Shown: positions 14,077-25,756 of the stretch, piece by piece
Position numbering within the stretch: the first letter of the stretch is position 1
Layout: every line of letters starts with the position of its first letter
Assembly (NCBI GenBank): GCA_024516035.1
Contig: CM044960.1
Location: forward strand, 17,926,183 to 17,990,182
Origin: Bactericera cockerelli
Taxonomy: Eukaryota; Arthropoda; Insecta; Hemiptera; Triozidae
Direction of reading: 5' to 3'
Length of the DNA stretch: 64,000 bases
Program-made: the position numbers and the translations under genes
Notes under the pieces: generated by a model
The model's input: the letters and a program-made list of their open reading frames with translations, nothing else
Databases searched by the model: none
Told to the model about the DNA's origin: nothing

Positions 14077-15179
14077 ATTACACCATTTGAGAACCATAGT
14101 GAGTTATTCAGCACTATTGCAGAACTATAGTGAGTTATTGTGGGGGTGTGTGTGTTAGTGTGGGTGGGGGTGGGGGTATACGGCACTACCCCCGAAAAAC
14201 CGGGAGAGTGGTTCAAGGGTCTCTAGGCCATCAGAAATAAGCAGGCTTAAAGTTGACCTTCGTGGAATTTTCATAAATTATGTTATGTGTATGTTATTAT
14301 GTACAACTAACTCATGTCATGATTATATTATTGTGATTCCATCTGTCACTGAGAAATGGGGAAGTAAATCCCATCGTTTTAAGTGAGCATAGCAGGCAGG
14401 TGCATCTAGCTTAGAGCAGACAAAAACCTACTACTAATACCAATGACAATCATGTGAATCATGGTCTCCAGATTCCTGTGATCGGTGAAAAGCCTGCTCT
14501 GAGCTAGAAGTCAGCATAAGTACGAATATTATGTTGACCTTCATATATTATGTAGGTGGTCAATTTATTTACTGGGGTTACTAAACAGAAGAAGGTAGTT
14601 CATCCCAAGTGTACCAGTATTTAGATTTTTTAGGGTTAAGTTATCAGGTTGTTTTCAACCGAAATGATCAACACAGGAAGCTTCAGTTACATTTCCGATG
14701 GTATTTCTGCGGTTTTATGAATTACAAAATTCCAAGAACTTTTCACACTACGTATAAGCATAATTATTTTAACTATCTGAGCTTCACATGTGAGGTAGAA
14801 AATGAAAAAAGAAGATAACTATACGAACATCCAGAACAGAAGTATTAGTTTGAATTAGAACAACAATCAACTTACTTTAAAATGCAAAAATTTGGAAAGC
14901 TTCTCCAGTCTAACAGGAACCACACTTCTCTCCTTCCTGACAAACTTTCACGAGAAAAGTTCCCACTCGTTTTGTTTTTGTTTTTCTCTCGAGTTTTGCT
15001 TTATCCCTTGCTCTTGAGCTTTAGGTAAATCATAGGGGAAGCATCCGGACGAGAGTCATAAGGGAAAATGAGCGAGAGGAGGGTGAGGGGGGGGGTAGAG
15101 AAAAACAAGTAATTTCTGAAACGAGAGACGGGATCTGGGAAAAACAGATTTGATTTATATCCCTCCACTTTCGTCATCT

Positions 15180-15187
15180 CCTCCACT

Positions 15188-15219
<32 letters not shown>

Positions 15220-15512
15220 CCCTCCTACTTTTTCTCTATTCATCCCTTCTCTCTTTCTCTGTTGCTTTTCACATAATATGCCTCGATAACATATCTCCTC
15301 CATGTCATAAAATACACCTAGCCTCCATGCGACGTATGATTGCATGCAACATATGTCCTGTCCTCGGAGAGAGGCAAGGGTTTGTTTTTCCGAGCTTGGC
15401 TATTTTTCACAGTTTTTATCACTCGTTTCGACTTTTTCTCTCTCTTTCCCCTCTCTCTCTCTCTGTCTCTATATCTCTTTATCTATCCCCTCTATCTCTC
15501 TCTCCCCTCTCT
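15180..15512. repeat. Two CT microsatellites
   Basis: (CT)n runs at about 15186-15222 and 15438-15510 with interruptions, separated by unremarkable sequence. Confidence 0.85.
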
Positions 15513-17295
15513 ATCCTGGAGAGTAATACTTTGCATTGTTTGCTTCCCTGTACAATTTTACTGGGTCCAACTCATAATTAAGGCTGTTTGATTTTTACAA
15601 GCTTCAATCATTCATATTCTTTAGACCAAATAAACTTCTAGTAAGTTTAATATACTTGCAATGCATTAAATCAAAATCCGTAAGAATGCCAGAAAAAATA
15701 CAGCACTCCTTGATGAGTTTACAAAAGTTCAAAAAGTTTTGTTCAATCTTTGCACTTCATTACGGTGCTTGAAAACGCGATATGCAGTTCTCTACTTGAA
15801 CATCCACAAACAAATGGAGTTATAATCAAAAGAACAATACCTACTAGTTATAACAATAACACTAACATAAAAATAAACAAACTATTGACAACTTTAAATT
15901 TTTCAAACTTACTAAATCTGTCCACAGTTCCTCACGCTCTAAATTATTCTAAACAGTCTACTAAAGTGTCTAAATCATATCATTCATATCGTCGTTTAGA
16001 GGGTAAAACTGACCAAGTGACAGTTGGTCATTTTTCCAATTTTTCTTTACTCTGGTCGGAAATTAACCTAACTGTTGACTAAAAATCAAAAGTTCGGTAG
16101 TATTCAATATAGCTACACATTCATTATTCAATATAGCTACTAAAATATAGCTACATATTATGTAGCTATAATTTATAGCTCCGGATCGATTACTCAATAC
16201 CCAACTCCTTCCTTAGCACTAATCCCTGACACCTCTCTCCTCCTAACAAGAACCAAAATGTACCCGCCATCTCCACCACCTCCATTACTGTAAAATTAAG
16301 ATAAATTGAGCAGCATCCTTGGGATTTCCAAATAATGATCCTTCTCATAATATTTTATCGTCTTTGGAAAATTATCATCCAGTTACCTGAGAGTATCTTC
16401 AGTACCTATGCCTTGAGTATACCTTGGAGTATACTACATAAAGCTCCCAACATATTTTCGTCTCTTGTATCCATTATCCTCGTTACAACCTTATCCTCTT
16501 CATTCCTCACTCTCTTCTTCAACACCTTATTCTCCTTATTTATCTTTAGATTCATCTTCTTCTATTTTATTTTTTCTATCTATGCCTTTTGTTTTTCTTG
16601 TTTTTTAATAAAAATTCCTAATCTACTCTTTTGTCCGTTGTCATATTTCATAATCTTTTAAAAAGACAGGGAAAAATGACAAACAAGCTTAATTTTACAT
16701 TATTGTTTTTCTTTTCATAACTTTCTTACTTTTGCTTGAATTTTTGCACGTGATTAGCTACAGGTTATTATAGGATATGACCGATACCGAGAGACTTACT
16801 GAAGTCTCTTAAATATAACCTACCCAGATATGATATGAATTTTATTATTTGAAAGCATGCTTTAGGTGCAGGCATAATACCAAGGGGTTCGGTTTGGAAC
16901 TAATGGAAATGTTACTGGTTATGTAAGTATTTGAGATATTTTTAAACACATAAGAATACTATTTACCTTCTACAATAGTAACTTAAGGCCCAAGTATAAA
17001 CAAACACAAACCAGACAGCGTCCCTCAAGTCTATGTTTCAACCAGACTATTGTCCGACTTCAAGGACAGTTTGACTTACCTTTGTTGTTATTTCACAACT
17101 CAGCACTAATAAATAATGCCAAAATAAATAGATTTTGTATGTTCATACACTGTAATCAGTAAAAGGGGTATTTAAGCAGGATTAAAATAAGTTTGACTGT
17201 TCAAGAAAATCTTCCACACAGTTTTTTACTTTGAGGAAACCCTCTTCAAGTACCTACCCATCTAGATAATGTGCTTTTCTGTTTTCCCATCATGT

Positions 17296-17301
17296 TCTCT
17301 A

Positions 17302-17344
<43 letters not shown>

Positions 17345-17345
17345 C
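17296..17345. repeat. (CT)n microsatellite
   Basis: About 20 uninterrupted CT dinucleotides followed by a T run. Confidence 0.9.
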
Positions 17346-17639
17346 CTTTTCTTAAAAAAATGTATCTGCTTAACCATCGTTTTCTCCTATAAGCAAAGCA
17401 GCTGCTACTTCTGTGAAGATGCAGCATTCCCACGCCGAATATTTCTTTCGAATTTGGGTGAGTGAGAAGGAACACAATGCTTTCCATTTGGGTGCTGTGC
17501 TAAAGCAGGTATCAGGTGTTACATTGCTGCGAAAAAAATGCTGTCCTCATTTCGCCCATTTTATCAGATGAATGTAAAGATACACACTTCGTCCCTACAA
17601 ATATTTCCAAACAAGTCTTTTTTTTGTCTTGAATATGAA

Positions 17640-17725
17640 TTTTTGTCAACTCTAGGAATTGAACTCGAGGTACCTTAACAAGATGACCTGTATAAGCACT
17701 GGTCAGTCCGTGTTACATTTTAGAT
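17640..17725 (-). repeat. Degraded tRNA-like SINE head
   Basis: The minus strand has GGACTGACCAGTGCTTATAC and CTCGAGTTCAATTCCTAGAG, i.e. a recognisable B box with eroded A box. No tail family was matched. Confidence 0.35.
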
Positions 17726-18789
17726 GTTAATGTCCTGAGTTTCCTCTCTGACAGGAAAAAACGAACAAAGAAAATAAACTAAATTACAACACAGAGCAAG
17801 AAACGAGACTACAGAAAAAAACTTTTCAAATAAAAAGGGTCGACCCCGGGGGGGCTAAGGAAAAAAGAGGAAATTTGTTGAGCTTTAAGTTGGAAAATGA
17901 ATGTGGAAAGTAATACCCTGACCAGTGGTGAAGAGTGCTAGCTGAGAAGTGAAACAGCACCTTCCAGGTGGCATAAGGACAAATTATTAACATTCTCTTA
18001 GCAGCGAATCAGAATTCTATAATCGAAGATGGAGCAGGAATACCTTTTTTAAAAATATTGTTACATGTTTTATTAATTTTACTAATGTTTAGAAATAAAT
18101 ATAAATCTTACCAAAAAAAAAAAAAAACAGAATTCTACCTCCTCGTAATTCTGCCACACTAGTTAACGCTAAAGGACTAACAACTAAGACAGCCAGACAA
18201 TACATAACATCAGATCTCCAGCTTTTCACTTTATTCAAGTTAAATCAATAAATAAATTTGAACCATTAAAAAAAAACAACAAATGTACAGTCTATAGCCT
18301 TTTAAAGAATATACACACGAACACCAAAGAAAAAAAATAGACTTGAGGGTAAAGTTAGTGGATGTGCCAAAGATTTTTTTAACGTTCTATAATATAATAT
18401 GTAGGTATATAAATGTTAGCTATGCCCTTTTTTCTCCGGGTTCCACGGGCTCCACCATCCGCCACTGGTGTAAGAAATGCGGAGGGACTGGGAAAATATC
18501 TCGAATGTTTATGCTTCTATCTGCCTCCAGGCTGTTTATTAGACATCCTTTTTCACTTCTGGGTTCATTATTTCCCCATTTTGAAACCTCTCTGTCCGGG
18601 TAAAGTGGTCCGTGACATAGATTCTAGGTGGCGTGGTCTACAAGGATGCGGCTCCCCTGGCAGTAAAATGACAGTAGGATTGATATATTATTAAAATCTA
18701 ACACCTCGGCCGAGGTGTGAAGAACGCCAATACAAAGAAAAAGACAGCGCGGCAGAGTGTAAGGTAATACATAATTACGTTATACATAA

Positions 18790-18985
18790 GGGTTGGGTGG
18801 AAGAGATTGCCATAGGCAATAACCCCGCCCTTTAGTTAGGACTTATGTTTTTATATATTTTCTATTCTTTTTCATTTTTATTATATTTATATTGTTTCCA
18901 TTTTTTCCATTGTTAAATAATTATTTATATGTACATAATGTCCATTTATACCTAATAAAGCGTTATAATTTATAATAATAATAAT
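18790..18985 (+). mobile_element. LINE-like 3' tail
   Basis: GGTGGAAGAGATTGCCATAG and GCAATAACCCCGCCCTTTAG form a small hairpin, then TTTTTATATATTTTCTATTC, a T-rich stretch, AATAAAGCG and an AT/AAT tail. Repeated 3' tails of this type belong to LINEs; the clade is not certain (RTE-like is a guess). Confidence 0.6.
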
Positions 18986-19237
18986 TATAAACATGTCGTC
19001 ATTTTTCTCTTGACACAATACAAGTTACCTACCCGGCTTGAGGTATTTTCACAATGGACTGCCAATGAAAGCTTCGGCCATTGGTTTAAAAAAGCTTCGG
19101 CACTTAAAAAATTAATTCGAGAGATTTTCGTGAAAATAGAAATTTCGGAAAATATTTTGATCCCATTGCCACGTGGCAACCTGGCAACCGTGAATTCTAT
19201 TACATAACTTCCTTCCTCGACTTATTTATGTTGCAGG

Positions 19238-19425
19238 TCTTACCGATTTCAGGAACATCGCAAAGATCCTAGGAACTTCTTGTTGTTCCTAGAGTGCTTA
19301 GGAACTTCTAGATGTTCCTAATGAGATTTTTTTTTAATTCTTCAGGAACTTCTAATTGTTCCAAAGAATTTATAGAAATTCCTGGGAACTTCAATATTTT
19401 CCTAGGAACTTTTGATTTTAATGGG
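19238..19425. repeat. Cluster of AGGAACTTC / TGTTCCTA motifs
   Basis: Seven or so copies of (A/G)GGAACTTC alternate with GTTCCTA-type complements, e.g. AGGAACTTCTAGATGTTCCT (19311-19319 region) and AGGAACTTCTAATTGTTCC. Each pair is a short inverted repeat. Confidence 0.6.
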
Positions 19426-21723
19426 ATGGACGTTTCGGGTGAGAGGGTAAGGTTCCGCCGTAAAATTTTTCTACATCCGAAACAGTAACAGATCTGACTC
19501 GACCGGCACCATTTAGTACAGTGTGTGCACTTGTGCAGTGTGTATAATCGTGGGTCCACTGCGCTGGTGAGACAGCTATATCGTTAAGTTGTCTATAACT
19601 GTGCAACTGAAAGAGAATATTTCAAACTTTTAGAAGACCACAAAATAAGTTCATTTATATGAATTCGAACCCCCAGGAAAATGAAAACCTTGTTAGAAAA
19701 CCATATAATGGGTAGAAACTCGTCCCTGAAATTTGACCCTGGAGACATACACATTACACATACACGAAGCTCTCCCATTTTGTGGACAATATGAACTTAG
19801 CATGAGATAGTAATTAAATTAAGTTAACGAGATGTTTTTGAACATTAATATTACTGGCAAAAATACAATGTACGTTATTTATGCTGCTCTAGAGGCGATA
19901 AAAACTTGACTTGCCACTATCATGATTAGGAATGTATAAAGTATAAATAATAATAATTATTATTATGAAGCCTAATAATAATATGCTATCTGGAATATAG
20001 GTATAGAGGTTCCTATATTTTTTTTTACCTACTTTTATATTCACATCATAATAAGTTTAAGTTTCTTATTTATTTTGATAAAGACAAATAAAAAGTTCAT
20101 CTGCTAAGCACTCTACGCATTCTATTATTTTGATTTGTCTCTGAAATCAATTGAATTGATTGAGCAGACTGCCACAGAACTGTGTGGCAACACTGGAGGA
20201 TGTATGGAACAGGTGAAGAGAAATGTTCCAAATTGAACCCGTGAAAATGGCCTAAGGGCCGTACATGTATTCCGAGGTGACACGAAGGATGATAATTACA
20301 TGGGACGGTGAGCCTACGGGGAGCAGAGTGGAGTAATTTAATTAACTTTTACTGTTAACTTCCGAAATAATTAACTTTGCTAGGAATTAATTATGTATGT
20401 GATGTTCTGCAATGTGTAGGTAAATATGTACCAACACCTACACTACCTGGTGATTTTCAGGTATTGATCAGCTTCTCGTTAATCACTCCCGGAGTCAAAA
20501 GTTTAAAGAGCGAGTATCTAAGACGTAGTTTAATGCGTACGACTGATAAATTGTGAGGCGCACGGCTCTGGTTTAAGTGGTTTAAAGCTTGGAAAAAGAG
20601 TGTCGTTATCAAAATGCAATAAAAATCCCAATTTTTTAAAATTCATGTTGCACTTTTCGCTGGCTGAAAGTACATGAAATACATGGGAACTATGTTTTCC
20701 GTAACCTTACACTCTGCCGGGCTGTCTCTTTCTTTGTATAGGCGTTCTTCACACCTCGGCCGAGGTGTTTGATCATAGCGATGGCTCAAATGAGTAGAAT
20801 AAACCATGAAGTCAGAGCCGGAGCAAAAAATATGAGCTCACAAGATTATCTCTAGTGGCATACTTTATTTTATTTTTTTTTTAATGCAGCTCAATAGACA
20901 GAGATACTCTTGATTGAGTTATATTGTACTTGTAAAGAATAGTTGAGTTATATCATACTTTACAAGTATAATATAAAAGTTATGGTAATAAATCATAAAC
21001 GAAGGTAATACCTACCTAAAATTATAGTAATCATTACAAGTAAACTCTCAGAAAACGAATTCAAAGAGGACAGAAATCTGAGTACCTTTAGCAATAAAGT
21101 TATATAGAGATGTACTGAAATCAGTTTTCAAAATGGAAAATTTAACAAGAGGAAGAGAAGGAAAGGACAAACCCAGGGAAAATTATTCTATTGATACTTT
21201 CTCTCTTGCCACGTTTAAGGACGAGAAACCAAAAACTTGGCAAAAAGCAGAAGCTGGAAAAAAGTTAAAGCAGATAGGTACAAAAGAAGAAAGAGAGAGA
21301 ATAAAATAAAACGTGCTTTGAAATAATTCAGAGAAAAAGGACAGACATATAGACACCGGGACCAGCATGAGAAAAGAGAAAGGTAAGACCAGAGAAGAGA
21401 ATGAAGGAGAAAGGGAAATATAATGAAGACAGAGGCAGAGAGAAAATGAAATTAAACCTCTCCAGTGATATTGTTATGTAAAAGTGAAAACCCCAAAACA
21501 AAGGACTTTTTTCTTTCTCTAGAAGCAACAGATATAATGGAAATAAGGAAAGAAGAGAGAGGCGAATATTCAGGAAAATATGATAAGAGGAGAGGAGAGA
21601 CAGCGCTCATTGCTTCTTTTAAAATAGGGACAGGAAAAAATAATACCTAGGTACCGATGAAAAAGAAGAAAGTTGAATTTAAAACATTTTGTCCTTTGTT
21701 TCCTAAATAATTAATTATTCGTC

Positions 21724-21726
<3 letters not shown>

Positions 21727-21795
<69 letters not shown>

Positions 21796-21845
21796 ACAAC
21801 TTACACACACACACAAACACACACAACACGCACACACTCGCACAC
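21727..21845. repeat. (CT)n next to (CA)n compound microsatellite
   Basis: About 20 CT units pass into about 14 CA units, then imperfect CACACAAACACACA. Confidence 0.92.
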
Positions 21846-22097
21846 AGGACATGGAACTAATATCAATAACACTCGTATTATGATCATATTCTCAAATCTT
21901 ACAACTACTCAAAGGGCCATGGAGAGGAGAAATGCATACAAAAAGGACCACATGAGAAGTGAGTTCATAAGAGAAAAAAGCGGCCTTTAAGACATAATAG
22001 AATAAATTTACAACAGTAAAAAAGGTATTACTGTTGCCAGAATGAAAGATGATGACAGCTGAACTCCTGAACTACCAATAAAATATTTGTGTCTCGG

Positions 22098-22218
22098 CCG
22101 ACCTCAGTAGCTTGATCGATAAGACGGCGGACTTGTAACCTGGAGAGCAGTGGTTCAAGTCCCGGTTTCAGCGTACATTTGGTAAAGCGAGTTTGAGTAG
22201 TTGTGATATCACGATTTA
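22098..22218 (+). repeat. SINE-A (tRNA-derived)
   Basis: Same head and B box (GGTTCAAGTCCCGG) as at 1200-1340, followed by GGTAAAGCGAGTTTGAGTAG and a truncated tail. Confidence 0.8.
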
Positions 22219-22989
22219 CTTACTTTATTGGTGTCTCGGAGTGTCCTACATAATGACTAGAGATATTCATGTATTTTCTATGGGCATGTAATATACATAT
22301 CACGGGTCCTCGTCAAGCTAATTCTCAAATCTATAGTACGTACTACCTTAATACCTATAGTTTAAACGTCAAACCTTCAAGTCAAGCTTGTGTAAAATAT
22401 GCGAAAGGTGACACCTGACTCTTTTCATAATTCTTATTCTCAGAAGTTTACAAACTAATGGGTACTTTCTTATCTAATTATGCTAGTAGACTGAATATAA
22501 TAAATTACACTTATTACATAATAAATTTACGCGTGTTTTATGACTGTGCAAGTTTTTCTGGAAGTCTTGCGAAAGTCGGGATACTGCGGGGAACTGGTTT
22601 CCATGGAAATAAGAACAGTAGGTAACGAGTAAGAGAGATAAAGACATAATTAGGAGGAGGAGACGAAGCAGAAAGAAGCAAAGAACAAAAGTACCTAAGT
22701 AGGAGAGAGAGAAAAGCTCCGGTTATAATGCAGTAGGGTTTTTCTTTCCTTCTCTCACTGCCCGCAGAAGCTCACTGCAAAAATAAATATTTATGAAGTA
22801 AATATTTTATTTGAATTTTAGTGGGTAGCGCAAAATTACAAGACTTTTTCTCTTGAACTCCCCCCGAAGTCAAGCCCGCCCCCCACCCGCCCTGGTGTCT
22901 TGAAAATGAATAACAGGTAAGAAAATGCAAATGTGGAACAGTTCTCTAACGTATATCTTTCTATCCTATATCTTATTGGCCCATACATA

Positions 22990-23165
22990 ACTCCGTCATC
23001 GCTGCTCACACCAAAGCAGCTACTCATTTTTCTCAGGAGGTATGAGTGGATCCCCGTAACATTCAAAATACATAGCCAAAAAAAATTCTGAATCTGCCGG
23101 ATTCGAACCCAGGTCATCGTGCTTGCAAGCCCAGTGCGCTACACCACTCGGCACCGGTGATTGCT
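22990..23165 (-). repeat. SINE-B (tRNA-derived)
   Basis: Minus strand: GCCGAGTGGTGTAGCGCACT, GGGCTTGCAAGCACGATGAC, CTGGGTTCGAATCCGGCAG. The B box GGTTCGAATCC is a perfect match. The tail has GGATCCACTCATACCTCCTG. Matching text down to about 22815 (GTGGGTAGCGCA) suggests the full element is near 350 bp. Confidence 0.8.
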
Positions 23166-24051
23166 TCTGAAATACCTCCATGTACAATGTACATATACTC
23201 GTACATATTTCGACTGAAACCAATTTGATTTTATGAACACACGAGTAAAGTGGTAAATGAGATTTTTAATTGAATTTCCTTGAAACATGCCATACCTATT
23301 GAAATTGAACATGTCTTATATACAATTGGATCAAGCTTTATTTACAATTTTTTATACATTTACAATAAACATAATAAAAGTTATTTAATAAATACAAACA
23401 AAGCCTGATCAAGGGTGGTGATAATGTCTTAGATAACTACATCATTAATCTTGGTATTATGCTACTAATCCAGCAGTTTCGAAGAAGTCACTTGCACAGC
23501 TTGTGTCCTCATAAATCATAAGCAATAAATTTTATAAAATAAAATATAATTAATTGCCATTACTTTTAAGTTTAAGTAGGTGCATAGATGGTACAGGCTG
23601 TACGACAATAGTGAATATAATAATAATAATAACTCACCAAATGATTTCTTCCGATTCATGATTGCGGGGTTGTTCAATCCTCAGGGCTCAAAACTCACTG
23701 GGGTCTTGAATAGCTGACGTCATTATTTTGCTCTAAAGTTCAGTTTCTTCACTCGGAAACGTGACTTTTTGTGCTTAAAAAGTCTTAATAAATAATTGCG
23801 CAATAAATATTTTTAAATGATGAATTGAATTAAATGATGGGTTTCACAGATGTTATGTCAGATGAACTTCAATTATCTTGCTATTTGTTATACCTATGTA
23901 CGCTTAAATATGTTATACATATACACTGAAGAAAAAAAATGAAAATTTGACTTGTTTAGATATAATGGGTACTTTTATGTTTCGTGTTAATGTCATAATT
24001 TGATTTTTTATAAACATTATAGTTTATTTTTTTCTCTCTCTATTTTATCTA

Positions 24052-25756
24052 CAGGGTGTCCCGTATACAGATGCAAATATTTTGAGGGTAGGTTCAGCCC
24101 ACCGTGAACTATCATATGAGCGAAACTTGCAGTGGGGCATTTTGCTTCGTTAAAGAGTTATGGCCAAATCCCTGTTTTTCCCACACGTCTAGAGGTCACT
24201 TGGATCGATGCACGTTTTTAAAGAAATGATAGCCAGTAGTTAAGTTTTGACTTCATGTATGGATAGTCATGCATATTTCCCTTCAAATGCAGTTGGTTGC
24301 ATGAAAAAATAATGAAAGACCTGAGAGATATTTAATCATAAGTTCAATACTTTTCTAAAATTTGATTTTTCCCTTTTTTCCCTTTCGTGAATTTAAAGTA
24401 CTTCTACAATTGCAATTCTGCGTATCACTAGTTAAAAAAATACCCTCTGCTAATTTATTTCAATGAATTCCAAGTTCTTCCAGACGCGTGAAGGAACGGA
24501 TGAGATACGACCTATTAAACGGCACCAGAAGGAGAGAAACACATCTTTCAAATTTTGAATCTGGGCCCTATTGCATTTTGAAGAACACTCGATGCCTGAA
24601 GCGGTCTGTGTGACCATTTTTGTGCCAACTGCAAGTTATAAATGAAAATTTTCTGAGTACAAATAGTTCTATTAACCAACTATATCAATCAAATCTAATA
24701 ATTAAAATAACAAGACGATCAATTTGTTCGGTGGAAGAGAAAGCCACAAGCTTTAACCTCGCCCTTGGTTCGCTACATATTCTTTTGGGTTCTTTTCATT
24801 TCATGTCCTGTGTTGCAGAATTTATCATGTTTGTAGTTTGTCAATAAAGTATTAATAATAATAATAGTAACCTGAAGGTTGGATGTTCGAGTTTTACCCA
24901 AGGTTAATTTTCGGCAGTTTTTTGTTATGTTTTTGATATCATGATTGTGATAAACACAAAAATGATATTTTTAATTTTAATTCTAAAAATAAAATACTGT
25001 TGTTAGCGCAGAGTCTTTCTCCATGTGTATTCTTTGTCCATAATTACACCTCTGGTTGCTGCTTTCGTTGCAGCCTCTCTCATTTTTCCTCACGATAACC
25101 CTGTGACCCCCAAACCCCATTCACATAAAAGTTCACACCGACCGACCACTGTGAATGATCAATTTCCTTCTAATATGAAACATCCCAGAGCAGTGTATTT
25201 ATACCTCTAATTACCCGCCAATTCTGTTAAAATTCAGCCAACTTTGAATTTTCCATCATGATTCAGAAGTGCTTTTTGAGCTTTGTGTGTCTTGCGTTTC
25301 ATGATCTTTAAAGTGATATAAATGAGCTTTCTTTTTTCTAAAACTAAACATAATAGGGTATTTTTTTAACTAGTGATACCTAGAATTGCAATTGTACAAG
25401 TACCTACTTTAAATTCACGAAAGGGAAAAAAGGAAAAAATCAAATTTTAGAAAAGTATTGAACTTATGATTAAATATCTCTCTGGTCTTTCAATATTTTT
25501 TCATGCAACCAACTGCATTTGAAGGGAAATATGCATGACTATCGATACATGAAGTAAAAAATTACTTACTGGCTATCATTTCTTTGAAAACGTGCATCGA
25601 TCCAAGTGACCTCTAGACCTGTGGGAAAAACAGGGATTTGGCCATAACTCTTTAACGAAGCAAAATGCCTCACTGCAAGTTTCGCTCATATGATAGTTCA
25701 CGGTGGGCTGAACCTACCCTCAAAATATTTGCATCTGTATACGGGACACCCTGTAT
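24052..25756. repeat. 1.7-kb foldback element with ACAGGGTGTCCC termini
   Basis: The left arm (about 24052-24446, starting TACAGGGTGTCCCGTATAC) is mirrored by the right arm (about 25356-25756, ending GGGACACCCTGTA). Arms are about 400 bp and highly similar over their whole length. The 0.9-kb loop has no recognisable gene. It shares its first 13 bases with the palindrome at 12420-14076 but the arms are otherwise unrelated. TA flanks both ends. Confidence 0.9.

Larger units (their letters stand above)
14077..18700. other. Non-coding, microsatellite-rich
   Basis: It holds a GTGTGGGTGGGGG tract near 14140-14180, the CT arrays and one degraded tRNA-like head. No gene seen. Confidence 0.6.
18701..20768. 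mobile_element. Inverted 68-bp repeats bounding a 2.07-kb segment
   Basis: Bases 18701-18765 and 20701-20768 are inverted copies, each beginning with the self-complementary ACACCTCGGCCGAGGTGT and running through a GAAGAACGCC...GGCAGAGTGTAAGGT stretch. This is the layout of a DNA transposon with long terminal repeats that themselves start with a palindrome. The interior (with a LINE-like tail at 18790-18985 and an AGGAACTTC cluster near 19240-19420) has no transposase frame and no clear target duplication. It could also be two independent copies of a short element. Confidence 0.5.
20769..24051. other. Non-coding with SINEs
   Basis: Purine-rich stretch at 21130-21640, the CT/CA array, SINE-A at 22098 and SINE-B at 22990. 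No gene seen. Confidence 0.6.
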
